Source of the DNA: Streptomyces sp. NRRL S-350
Lineage (GTDB): Bacteria > Actinomycetota > Actinomycetes > Streptomycetales > Streptomycetaceae
Length of the DNA: 64,000 bases
Assembly (NCBI RefSeq): GCF_000719705.1
Contig: NZ_JOHO01000008.1
Location: forward strand, 62,001 to 126,000
Direction: 5' to 3'
Made by a program: the position numbers and the translations under genes. Below, in pieces: positions 1 through 8,278 of the stretch; positions within the stretch are counted from its first letter, which is position 1, and the number at the start of each line of letters is the position of its first letter. The notes below the pieces were generated by a model. The model saw only the letters and a program-made list of their open reading frames with translations. It ran no database searches and was not told the DNA's origin.

Positions 1-346
1 AGTCGAGGTGGAAGTGCTTGCTGCCGTCCGGCTCCGTCCACGGCTCCGGCCGGTACCCGTTCACCCGGCCGAAGCCCAGCGGGCTGCCGCCCTCCGGGTT
101 GTCGAGGATCGCGAAGTTCTCGTCGACGTGGCGGGTCTCCCAGCCCAGCAGCGCGCCGTAGAACGAGGCCAGCGCGACCGGGTCGGCGCAGTCGATGGTG
201 ACCATGGCGAGCCGGGCGAAGCCGGTGTCGCCCGGAGCGTTCCGGGCTCCCGGTGCACCCGGTGTGCCCTGGGTGCCCTGCTCGGCCGATGCGGACGGCG
301 TGGCCTGCGAGGACGGCGCGGACTGCTCGGAGACGAGGTCGGACAT
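1..346 (-). CDS. VOC (glyoxalase-fold) family protein, C-terminus beyond the left window edge
   Basis: The first 115 codons of a VOC-fold protein read leftward off the edge. The start is the ATG at 346-344. A roughly 40-residue Ser/Ala/Gly/Pro-rich lead-in precedes the fold, which opens with VTIDCADPVALASFYGALLG and continues through ENFAILDNPEGG to EPDGSKHFHLD. That is the usual beta-alpha-beta order of glyoxalase/bleomycin-resistance/dioxygenase proteins, and the His pair in HFHLD sits where a metal ligand normally falls. The gene is divergent from the MarR gene at 469 and shares its short AT-richer intergenic region, so MarR may control it. The substrate cannot be told, because VOC proteins range from isomerases to antibiotic-binding proteins. 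Confidence 0.82.
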   Translation of the reverse strand, partial: MSDLVSEQSAPSSQATPSASAEQGTQGTPGAPGARNAPGDTGFARLAMVTIDCADPVALASFYGALLGWETRHVDENFAILDNPEGGSPLGFGRVNGYRPEPWTEPDGSKHFHLD

Positions 347-437
347 GGCTGGTCGGCCCTTCTGGGAGTCGAGACCTGAGGCCCATGACCAATATGGCAC
401 CGGGCCGGTGCTCCGGCACGGTGGGGATCTCGTTTTC

Positions 438-465
438 CTTAGCGAGAGTAATGACGTAAGCTAAA
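438..465. promoter_or_regulatory. Candidate MarR operator (inverted repeat) between VOC and marR genes
   Basis: Arms TTAGC (439-443) and GCTAA (460-464) flank the imperfect dyad TAATGACGTAA in one of the few AT-rich spots here. It ends 4 bp before the MarR start codon. Position and size suit an autoregulatory MarR site also controlling the divergent VOC gene. This is inferred from symmetry and position only. Confidence 0.4.
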
Positions 466-468
466 GAG

Positions 469-903
469 ATGCCCGAGATGTCCGAGCAGGACCTCGCAGC
501 GATCAGTCAGCTGCGGTCGTCCACGATGCGCCTCTCCCGACGACTCAAACACCAGCGGGTGGAGGAGTCACTGAGTCCCACCGAGATGGGAGTACTGGGC
601 ACCCTCGCCCGGTGCGGAAAGGCGACGCCGGGTGAGCTCGCCCGGAAGGAGCACGTGCAGCCGCCTTCGATGACCAGGATCGTCGCGATGCTGGAGGAGA
701 AGGGGCTGGTGCGGCGCGAGCCGCACCCCGAGGACCGCCGCCAGGTGGTCGTCAGCAGCACCGAGCAGGCCGAGACGATCCTCGCGGAGAGTCGTCGGCG
801 CCGAAACGTCTGGCTCGCCGAGCTCGCCCAAGGGCTCGACGAGGAGGAATGGGCCGTCCTCCGGGAGGCCGCGCCCGTGCTCTACAAGCTCGCACACCTC
901 TAG
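469..903 (+). CDS. MarR family transcriptional regulator
   Basis: A 144-residue winged-helix regulator, the usual MarR length. The helix-turn-helix covers about residues 37-75 (SPTEMGVLGTLARCGKATPG onward, with recognition helix PPSMTRIVAMLEEKGLV). The wing carries the typical acidic-Arg signature PEDRR at 87-91. Long helices at both ends form the dimer interface. A second in-frame ATG lies three codons in, and neither start has a clear Shine-Dalgarno sequence. It lies just upstream of, and co-directional with, an MFS drug-efflux-type gene (gap about 120 bp). MarR repressors of this arrangement normally control the neighbouring transporter and respond to small phenolic ligands; that link is inference here. 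Confidence 0.93.
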   Translation: MPEMSEQDLAAISQLRSSTMRLSRRLKHQRVEESLSPTEMGVLGTLARCGKATPGELARKEHVQPPSMTRIVAMLEEKGLVRREPHPEDRRQVVVSSTEQAETILAESRRRRNVWLAELAQGLDEEEWAVLREAAPVLYKLAHL

Positions 904-1026
904 GCACGCCGACCCCGGCCCCGCCGGCCGGGAGAACAAGGAGCCCCCATCACCGCAGGACCGACCACCGACACCAGGAGCGCGACGGCCACCGCCATGG
1001 CCGTCGCGCCGCGAGGGGAGAACACC

Positions 1027-2547
1027 GTGACACCGCCGGTCGCAGCCAGCGCCGCCGCCATCCGTACCGACGAACCGACCACCGACCCCGCCGCGGCGAC
1101 CGCCGCGGCCGCCGACGCCCAGGCACCCGCCCCCGCGGGGCAGCCCGGCAACGGCGACGACGACCCCGACGAACGCACCGCGGCGGACCCCGCCGCTCAG
1201 CGCCGAACCCCTTCGGCCGCATCTCCCACAGGAGCCGAGTTCACCCGGCCCGGGGGGATGTTCTCCTCCCTCCGCGTTCGCAACTACCGCTACTACTTCG
1301 CCGGCCAGGTGGTGTCCAACACCGGCACCTGGATGCAGCGCATCGCCCAGGACTGGCTGGTGCTGAGCCTCACCGGCAGCCCGCTCGCGGTCGGCATCAC
1401 CACCGCCATGCAGTTCCTGCCGATGCTGCTGCTCGGGCTCTTCGGAGGCGTCCTCGCCGACCGGATGCCCAAGCGCAGGCTGCTGATCTACACCCAGGGC
1501 GCGATGGGCCTGCTCGCCGCGGGCCTCGCCGTACTGACCGTCGGCGGCGTCGTGACGCCGTACTACGTGTACGCCTTCGCGCTGCTGCTCGGCCTGGTCA
1601 CCGTCGTGGACAACCCGACCCGGCAGGCCTTCGTCTCCGAGATGGTCGGGCCCGAGGACCTGGCCAACGCGGTCAGCCTGAACGCCGCCAACTTCCAGAC
1701 CGCCCGACTGGTCGGCCCCGCCGTCGCGGGCCTGCTGATCGCCGCCGTCGGCAGCGGCTGGGCCTTCGCCGTCAACGCGCTGTCCTTCGCCGCCGTGATC
1801 GGCGGACTGCTGGCGATGCGGGAGGGCGAACTGCGCCCGACCGCGCGGATCGCCCGGGACAAGGGCCAGCTGCGGGAGGGCCTGCGCTACGTCAAGGAGC
1901 GGCCCGAACTGCTCTGGCCGATGGTGCTGGCCGGATTCATCGGGACCTTCGGGTTCAACTTCCCGACGCTGCTCTCCGGCTTCGCGTACGACACCTTCAA
2001 GGTGGGCGCCGGCCAGTACGGCCTGCTGAACACCGCGATGGCGGTCGGCTCGCTGGCCGGCGCGCTGCTCGCCGCCCGCCGGGGCGCGCCGAGGCTGCGC
2101 CGCCTGGTCGGCGCGGCACTGGCCTTCGGCACGCTGGAGGTCGTCGCGGCGTTCTCGCCCGACTACTGGACCTTCGCACTGCTGCTGATGCTCATCGGAG
2201 TGTTCGGCCTGAGCTTCAACACCTCGGTCAACTCCATGCTGCAGCTCGCCACCGACCCCGAGATGCGCGGCCGGGTGATGGGCCTGCTCGTCCTGGTCTT
2301 CACCGGCGGCACGCCGATCGGCGCCCCGATCGTCGGCTGGGTGACCGCCTCGTACGGGCCCCGGCTCGGCCTGCTGGCCTGCGGACTGGTGTCCGCGCTG
2401 GCGGCGGCCACGGTCGGCCTGGTGCTGGCCCGCAGTGCCGACCTGCGGGTGCGCTTCGACCTGCACCCGGGCCGCGGTGGCCGGGTGGTGGCCGTCGTGC
2501 CGCGGACCGGCCCGGCGCGCAAGTCCGAGCTGGCCGCCGCCTGCTGA
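1027..2547 (+). CDS. MFS transporter
   Basis: A 12-helix major facilitator of about 506 residues after a roughly 80-residue Ala/Pro/Asp-rich cytoplasmic tail. GTG 1027 is preferred because GAGGGGAG (1013-1020) lies 6 bp upstream; an ATG at 997 is also in frame but has no such signal. The membrane domain starts at SSLRVRNYRYYFAGQVVSNT. It carries the motif A loop LADRMPKRR between helices 2 and 3 and the TWMQRIAQDWLVLSLTGS helix shared by EntS-like exporters of the MFS_3 type. It follows a MarR gene and is probably its target, which suggests export of a toxic small molecule. The substrate is unknown. A strong hairpin follows the stop. Confidence 0.93.
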   Translation: MTPPVAASAAAIRTDEPTTDPAAATAAAADAQAPAPAGQPGNGDDDPDERTAADPAAQRRTPSAASPTGAEFTRPGGMFSSLRVRNYRYYFAGQVVSNTGTWMQRIAQDWLVLSLTGSPLAVGITTAMQFLPMLLLGLFGGVLADRMPKRRLLIYTQGAMGLLAAGLAVLTVGGVVTPYYVYAFALLLGLVTVVDNPTRQAFVSEMVGPEDLANAVSLNAANFQTARLVGPAVAGLLIAAVGSGWAFAVNALSFAAVIGGLLAMREGELRPTARIARDKGQLREGLRYVKERPELLWPMVLAGFIGTFGFNFPTLLSGFAYDTFKVGAGQYGLLNTAMAVGSLAGALLAARRGAPRLRRLVGAALAFGTLEVVAAFSPDYWTFALLLMLIGVFGLSFNTSVNSMLQLATDPEMRGRVMGLLVLVFTGGTPIGAPIVGWVTASYGPRLGLLACGLVSALAAATVGLVLARSADLRVRFDLHPGRGGRVVAVVPRTGPARKSELAAAC

Positions 2548-2560
2548 CGGTACGTCAGGC

Positions 2561-2585
2561 ACCCCCCGAGGCCGCCTCGGGGGGT
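2561..2585. terminator. Bidirectional hairpin terminator between MFS and GNAT genes
   Basis: CCCCCCGAGG (2562-2571) pairs perfectly with CCTCGGGGGG (2575-2584) around a 3-nt loop, with an extra A-T closing pair. It lies 14 bp after the MFS stop and 9 bp past the end of the convergent GNAT gene, so it can serve both. Confidence 0.75.
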
Positions 2586-2593
2586 TCGTGGCG

Positions 2594-3130
2594 TCAGAGC
2601 CGGATGGCGAGGACCTGGCCGGGCCAGACACCGGTCGGCTGCTCGACCTCGAAGCCCTCCGTCTCGGTGAAGCCGAGCGCCCGGTACTGCGCGACCAGCC
2701 TGCGGTCGTCCCCCGCGTAGCAGTCCACCCGCAGCAGGCCGATGCCGCGCCGGCGGGCCTCCTCGACCGCGTCGGCGATCAGCGCGGCGCCGATGCCCGT
2801 ACCCTTGCGGGCCCGGTCGGTGACCAGGTTGCGGACGTACAGCTCGCGCTCGGCCACGGCGGGGATGTGCCTGCCGCGCTCCTCGGACAGCACGCAGGCG
2901 CCGACCGTACGGCCCTCGTCGTCCACGGCGAGGCGCATCAGGAACGGCTCGCGGCCGTACCTCTCGACGTACTCGACCCGGGCCGGCGCGGTGCTGAACG
3001 GCTGGTCCCCCCACTGGCCGGTACGGCCCCGGGCGGCCAGCCAGGCCACGGCGCCGTCGAGCAGGGCGAGGAGGTCGGGGACGTCCTCGGGGCCTCCGGT
3101 GCGGATCTTCATGCCGCTGGAATCGATCAC
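2594..3130 (-). CDS. GNAT family N-acetyltransferase
   Basis: A 178-residue single-domain GNAT. The acetyl-CoA pyrophosphate loop (motif A) is visible as LVTDRARKGTGIGAALI, preceded by the beta-4 strand RELYVRN and followed by the motif B helix and ALGFTETEGFEVEQPTGVWP near the C-terminus. The start drawn is GTG at 3130; an ATG six codons in (MKIRTGGPEDV) is equally likely, because proteins of this family typically open at that point and neither start has a strong ribosome site. It is convergent with the MFS gene and divergent from thpR. The substrate cannot be inferred. Confidence 0.88.
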   Translation of the reverse strand: MIDSSGMKIRTGGPEDVPDLLALLDGAVAWLAARGRTGQWGDQPFSTAPARVEYVERYGREPFLMRLAVDDEGRTVGACVLSEERGRHIPAVAERELYVRNLVTDRARKGTGIGAALIADAVEEARRRGIGLLRVDCYAGDDRRLVAQYRALGFTETEGFEVEQPTGVWPGQVLAIRL

Positions 3131-3248
3131 GAAACCGTTCTATCCCGAACCGGGGCGCCCCGGGAAGGCCGGGGAGGAAGGTGCGCGCGGGATTCGGGGC
3201 GGCCCGGGAGGACGTGCCCGCGCCCGCACCGGCGGCAAGAATGGCCGC

Positions 3249-3839
3249 ATGAGGCTCTTCGTGGCGGTGCTCCCGCCGGTCCCGGCGCTGCAGGGGCTCG
3301 CCGACGCGGTCGCCCCCCTCCGGGCCCTGCCCGGTGCGGACCGGCTGCGCTGGACCGCGGCGGAGGGCTGGCACCTGACCCTGGCCTTCCTCGGTGAGGT
3401 GCCGGCCGAACGGCTGCCCGAGCTGGAGGCGGGCCTGGCCGCCGTCGCCGAGGTCCATCCCGTGCACCGGCTGCGGATCGCGGGCCCCGGGCGGTTCGGC
3501 GACCGGGTGCTCTGGATCGGCGTCGAAGGCCAGACCTGGGCGCTGCGCCGGCTCGCCGAGGCCGTCACCGAGGCCACCGCCGGGGTGACCGCGGAGACGG
3601 CGGACGCCTTCGCCTTCCACCCCCACCTCACCCTCGCCCGGGCCGGCTCCTCGCGCGGCCGCCGGCGGGCCGTCCAGCGGGTCGCCGCGGCCGAGCTGGA
3701 CGGCCTCGCGGCGGCGTTGGCCGACTACCGGGGGCCGGAGTGGGCGGCCGCCGAACTGCACCTGATGCGGAGCGACCCGGCCGGCGGTCTCGCGCACTAC
3801 GAGTCGCTGCGCTCCTGGGCGCTCGCGGACTGGGGCTAG
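3249..3839 (+). CDS. thpR: RNA 2',3'-cyclic phosphodiesterase (2H family)
   Basis: A 196-residue member of the 2H phosphoesterase superfamily, the normal length for ThpR/LigT. Both catalytic motifs are present: H42-L-T-L in WHLTLAFLGE and H126-L-T-L in FHPHLTLAR, set in two similar halves of the fold. The N-terminus MRLFVAVLPP is the first strand. The enzyme opens 2',3'-cyclic phosphate ends of RNA and historically was assayed as a 2'-5' RNA ligase. The ATG at 3249 is chosen because upstream codons do not continue the fold; the ribosome site is weak. The gene is divergent from GNAT with about 120 bp between them. Confidence 0.92.
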   Translation: MRLFVAVLPPVPALQGLADAVAPLRALPGADRLRWTAAEGWHLTLAFLGEVPAERLPELEAGLAAVAEVHPVHRLRIAGPGRFGDRVLWIGVEGQTWALRRLAEAVTEATAGVTAETADAFAFHPHLTLARAGSSRGRRRAVQRVAAAELDGLAAALADYRGPEWAAAELHLMRSDPAGGLAHYESLRSWALADWG

Positions 3840-3971
3840 CGGACTGGACCGGCGGACTGGGGTCGGCGGGTCGGGCGGGCCGACCGTGGGGCGGAGCAGC
3901 GGTGGGCGGACCGGCGGGCCGGGCCCGGCGGGACCTCCGATCCGTCCGGGCGTGAGGCGGAGGTACGCTCG

Positions 3972-4067
3972 TTGACCGTGGACCCCAAGACTCGAATGCG
4001 CATCGTCTCCGGCACCCTGGTGCTGCTGCTGGTCGTCGTGCTGATCAGCTCACTGGTCGGCCGGTAG
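3972..4067 (+). CDS. Small single-pass membrane protein (31 codons)
   Basis: A very short gene starting with TTG, placed by a near-perfect Shine-Dalgarno AGGCGGAGG (3955-3963) that ends 8 bp before it; a GTG two codons later would be too far away. The product has a basic N-terminus (DPKTRMR) and one hydrophobic segment GTLVLLLVVVLISSLV, ending GR. This is the signature of a small inner-membrane protein with the N-terminus in the cytoplasm. A 14-bp perfect terminator follows at once. No function can be assigned. Confidence 0.6.
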   Translation: MTVDPKTRMRIVSGTLVLLLVVVLISSLVGR

Positions 4068-4081
4068 GCAGGAAACGGCGC

Positions 4082-4113
4082 GAGGGCCACCACCCGGGCG
4101 GGTGGTGGCCCTC
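4082..4113. terminator. Strong bidirectional terminator
   Basis: GAGGGCCACCACCC (4082-4095) and GGGTGGTGGCCCTC (4100-4113) form a perfect 14-bp stem with a 4-nt loop. It sits between the small membrane gene (stop 4067) and the convergent serC (ends 4156). Confidence 0.85.
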
Positions 4114-4155
4114 ACGCATGCCTCGGCGCGTGCCTCGGGGCGCCTCAGGAGGTGC

Positions 4156-5283
<1,128 letters not shown>

Positions 5284-5360
5284 CTACCGGCCGGGGACCG
5301 GGCCGGGGTACGGTCGTCCGCCCGCTGAGACTGTGATCTTCGCTGCTCAGAGACGCCGAA

Positions 5361-5388
5361 AGCGGGCCCGGCCGAGGCCGGACCCGCT
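5361..5388. terminator. Hairpin terminator downstream of citrate synthase
   Basis: AGCGGG (5361-5366) pairs with CCCGCT (5383-5388) and CCGGC with GCCGG inside, with a single mismatch. It lies about 40 bp beyond the leftward citrate synthase stop and upstream of the serC start. Confidence 0.6.
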
Positions 5389-5424
5389 GCTCAGGGCCAC
5401 TGTTCGGACTGCCGTCCGATGCCG

Positions 5425-6525
5425 TCAGCGGACGATGGCGTCCCAGCCCTCGATCTCCTCGGGACGGCGCGGGCCGGGGCCGATGTAGCGCGCGGAGGGG
5501 CGCACGAGCCGACCCGTGCGCTTCTGCTCCAGGATGTGCGCCGACCAGCCGGCGGTGCGGGCACAGGTGAACATCGAGGTGAACATGTGCGCCGGCACCT
5601 CGGCGAAGTCCAGCATGATGGCGGCCCAGAACTCGACGTTCGTGGCCAGCACGCGGTCGGGGCGGCGGTTGTGCAGCTCCTCCAGCGCGGCCTTCTCCAG
5701 CGCCTCCGCGACCTCGAAGCGCGGCGCGCCGAGCTCCTTGGCGGTGCGGCGCAGCACGCGGGCGCGCGGGTCCTCGGCGCGGTAGACGCGGTGGCCGAAG
5801 CCCATCAGGCGCTCGCCCTTGTCCAGCGCGTTCTTGACCCACGCGGTGGCGTCGCCGGTGCGCTCGATCTCCTCGATCATGCCGAGCACGCGCGAGGGGG
5901 CACCGCCGTGCAGCGGGCCGGACATCGCGCCGACCGCTCCGGACAGCGCGGCCGCGACGTCGGCGCCGGTGGAGGCGATCACCCGGGCGGTGAAGGTGGA
6001 GGCGTTCATGCCGTGCTCGGCGGCCGACGTCCAGTAGGCGTCGACGGCCTTGACGTGCTTCGGGTCCGGCTCGCCCCGCCAGCGGATCATGAACCGCTCG
6101 ACGACCGTCTCGGCCTTGTCGATCTCGCTCTGCGGAACCATCGGCAGGCCCTGGCCGCGGGCGGACTGGGCGACGTAGGACAGCGCCATCACGGCGGCAC
6201 GGGCGAGGTCGTCGCGGGCCTGCTCGGCGGAGATGTCCAGCAGCGGCTTGAGGCCCCAGACCGGGGCGAGCATGGCGAGCGCGGACTGCACGTCGACCCG
6301 GATGTCGCCGGAGTGCACCGGGATCGGGAACGGCTCGGCGGCCGGCAGGCCCGGGTTGAACTTGCCGTCCACGAGCAGGCCCCACACGTGGCCGAAGGAG
6401 ACCTTGCCGACCAGGTCGTCGATGTCGACACCGCGGTACCGCAGGGCGCCGCCTTCCCGGTCGGGCTCGGCGATCTCGCTCTCGAACGCGACGACTCCCT
6501 CAAGCCCGGGTACGAAATCGGACAT
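5425..6525 (-). CDS. Citrate synthase 2 (citrate synthase family)
   Basis: A 366-residue short-form citrate synthase family protein, which would condense oxaloacetate (or a 2-oxo acid analogue) with an acyl-CoA. The active-site histidines are present: H206 in GPLHGGA and H245 in GFGHRVYRAEDPRA, plus H171 in EHGMNAST. The residue equivalent to the catalytic aspartate (NVDF in E. coli GltA) is glutamate, E298 in LATNVEFWAA. The C-terminal arginine-binding stretch CARTAGWSAHILEQ is retained. ATG 6525 opens MSDFVPGLEGVVAFESEIAE. The gene is divergent from pdxH across 394 bp. It is probably an accessory isoform rather than the main TCA enzyme; methylcitrate synthase activity cannot be excluded. 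Confidence 0.93.
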   Translation of the reverse strand: MSDFVPGLEGVVAFESEIAEPDREGGALRYRGVDIDDLVGKVSFGHVWGLLVDGKFNPGLPAAEPFPIPVHSGDIRVDVQSALAMLAPVWGLKPLLDISAEQARDDLARAAVMALSYVAQSARGQGLPMVPQSEIDKAETVVERFMIRWRGEPDPKHVKAVDAYWTSAAEHGMNASTFTARVIASTGADVAAALSGAVGAMSGPLHGGAPSRVLGMIEEIERTGDATAWVKNALDKGERLMGFGHRVYRAEDPRARVLRRTAKELGAPRFEVAEALEKAALEELHNRRPDRVLATNVEFWAAIMLDFAEVPAHMFTSMFTCARTAGWSAHILEQKRTGRLVRPSARYIGPGPRRPEEIEGWDAIVR

Positions 6526-6919
6526 GCGACGGCTCCTTCAGTTCTTGGATCGGCGTTCCGCCGTGGTGGGGCGGGCACGCCAGTGACCGAATCGTGGTTG
6601 GCACTCGGTGCCAGAGTGACAGGCACGGGGTGCATTGCGCCATACACCACCGTGGTGATGTTTGCCTCCGGGCCCGCTTGAACTTCTCCGTCGAGGCCCG
6701 GTCGAGGCCTGCTCGGGGGTTCCGTCTGGGTCCTGCCGGGGTCCTGCCGAGGTCCCGTCGAGGCCCGGTAGGGCCCGGCCGGCGCCCCGAACCGAGCCCC
6801 CGGTTCCGGACAATTCCCCGCGCTACGGACGGCCAAGCGGTGGCGAGTCACCTTATCTCCCACCGGGGTTTGTCCGGAGGTAGCGGTACCGGTTGCTTGT
6901 CGTACGGGATGATGTCGGC
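6526..6919. promoter_or_regulatory. Divergent citA/pdxH intergenic region with two dyads
   Basis: 394 bp without a gene. Dyad one: TGGCAC (6599-6604), tcg, GTGCCA (6608-6613). Dyad two: CACCAC (6645-6650), c, GTGGTG (6652-6657). Between 6690 and 6780 are imperfect G/C-rich repeats built on GAGGCCCGG and GGTCCTGCCG. Operators or promoters for both genes are likely here, but none can be named. Confidence 0.4.
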
Positions 6920-7645
6920 GTGCAGATCCCGGAACGCGCCCAGTCGACGACCCCGAGCCCCGCCCTCCGGCCCCCCTCCGGTGAGGCCCGCCCCGGCCCG
7001 GACCTCACCGTCATGCGCGAGCACTACATCCACGAGGGCCTGGTCGAGGAACACCTCGCGCCCGAGCCGGCCGCCCAGTTCACCCGCTGGTTCCACGAAG
7101 CGCAGGACGCCGGGGTGGTCGAACCCAACGCGATGGTGCTCTCCACCGCCGACGCCGAGGGACGGCCCAGCTCGCGCACCGTCCTGCTCAAGGGCCACGA
7201 CGTGCGCGGCTACGTGTTCTTCACCAACTACGGCTCCCGCAAGGGCTCCGAGATCGCCGCCAACCCCCACGCCGCCCTGCTGTTCCCGTGGATCACGCTG
7301 GCCCGCCAGGTGATCGTCCAGGGCCGGGTGGAGAAGATCGGCCGGGACGAGACCGCCGCCTACTTCCGCACCCGCCCGCACGGCTCCCAACTGGGCGCCT
7401 GGGCCAGCGAGCAGTCCAGCCCCGTCAGCAGCCGCGACGTGCTCGAACAGCGCTACGCCGAACTGGAGCGCCGCTACCCGGAGGGCGAGGGCGTGCCCGT
7501 CCCGCCGTTCTGGGGCGGGTACCGGGTGGTCCCCGAGAGCGTCGAGTTCTGGCAGGGCCGGGAGAACCGCCTCCACGACCGGCTGCGCTACCTCGCCGAC
7601 CCGACGGCCCCGACGGGGTGGCGGGTGGAGCGGCTCTGCCCGTGA
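6920..7645 (+). CDS. pdxH: Pyridoxamine 5'-phosphate oxidase
   Basis: An FMN-dependent oxidase turning pyridoxine or pyridoxamine 5'-phosphate into PLP. About 241 residues from GTG 6920; a TTG at 6893 is an alternative, and the conserved core begins at [13 protein letters not shown] contacts are recognisable in [20 protein letters not shown] and [18 protein letters not shown]. The C-terminal dimer and substrate segment [15 protein letters not shown] is complete, so the enzyme should be active. Divergent from citrate synthase; downstream lie 400 bp before the Fxs locus. Confidence 0.93.
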   Translation: MQIPERAQSTTPSPALRPPSGEARPGPDLTVMREHYIHEGLVEEHLAPEPAAQFTRWFHEAQDAGVVEPNAMVLSTADAEGRPSSRTVLLKGHDVRGYVFFTNYGSRKGSEIAANPHAALLFPWITLARQVIVQGRVEKIGRDETAAYFRTRPHGSQLGAWASEQSSPVSSRDVLEQRYAELERRYPEGEGVPVPPFWGGYRVVPESVEFWQGRENRLHDRLRYLADPTAPTGWRVERLCP

Positions 7646-8045
7646 GGGCCCGCACGGCTCAGGTCTCCCAACTCGTCGGCCCGGTCGGCCCGGTCGGTCC
7701 CGTCGCCAGGCCGGAGGGCCGGAGTCGACGGCGCGGGATCGACGGGCCGGGCGGTCGAGCCGCCGCTCCCGGCCCGGAGCGGTGAGCGGTCACCTTCGCC
7801 GGGGTGTCGCCGGTGTGATCCGTACCGCCCGTCGCCGAGGGGGCTTGTGCGCCGGTCAGGTGCCCATGCGCGACCGCTGAACGGGTGAACTTTCGGCGAG
7901 ACTCCGCAGCACGCGGGGGTTGGTGGGCAGTAAGGGCCGTGTAGGGGTGCACCGCGGTTGCACCCGCGCAGTACCCTTGCGACCAAGCCGGGGTATATAC
8001 CCGGCCCTGCTTCTCTCTAACCCCCATCGTGGAAGAGAATCGAAC
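7646..8045. promoter_or_regulatory. fxsA upstream region with two inverted repeats
   Basis: 400 bp without a supportable gene. The last 100 bp carry two dyads ahead of fxsA. GGGTGCA (7945-7951) faces TGCACCC (7959-7965) across 7 bp, and the perfect palindrome GGGTATATACCC occupies 7991-8002. The second is AT-rich at its centre and lies 43 bp before the fxsA start. They are candidate operators for an unidentified regulator. At 7676-7710 there are short tandem GTCGGCCCG units. Confidence 0.45.
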
Positions 8046-8237
8046 ATGACTCCCGCACTGGACACCATGCCGCGCACGGAACTGACGGGCCCTCAGGAAA
8101 TTCGGGGGGGTGATCGGCCGTCGCTCGCCGATCTCGCCCAGCTCGGCGCGGAGGAACTCTCCGCGAGGATCCGGCGAGCCTTGCCGGACACCGGTGCGGG
8201 TGCGGTGCCGGTCGCGGCGTTCAACTCCTCCATCTGA
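8046..8237 (+). CDS. fxsA: FxSxx-COOH peptide precursor
   Basis: A 63-residue precursor peptide. ATG 8046 is set by GGAAGAG (8031-8037) 8 bp upstream. The leader is mixed charged/hydrophobic (SLADLAQLGAEELSARIRRA), helix-prone and likely bound by the maturase. The last five residues are F59-N-S-S-I63, exactly the FxSxx-COOH signature that names the family. In this family the radical SAM partner joins the Phe ring to the beta-carbon of the residue two positions later (here S61), giving a three-residue cyclophane; that is known for related Fxs systems and inferred here. fxsB starts 41 bp downstream, and the two are presumably co-transcribed. No cleavage site or exporter is evident. Confidence 0.93.
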   Translation: MTPALDTMPRTELTGPQEIRGGDRPSLADLAQLGAEELSARIRRALPDTGAGAVPVAAFNSSI

Positions 8238-8278
8238 TCGGCCGACTCGCCGTCGGCTCTGGCTGAATCCGATCGACC

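Noticed and set aside
849..2720. Very long frames overlapping the first MFS gene in other frames and strands (for example 568-2631 minus, 849-2720 plus)
   Set aside because: Arg/Pro/Ala-rich translations typical of out-of-frame high-GC DNA, with no motif; the MFS frame explains the codon bias.
6596..6620. CIRCE heat-shock element upstream of citrate synthase
   Set aside because: TTGGCACTC resembles the left half, but the spacing (7 rather than 9) and right half do not fit.
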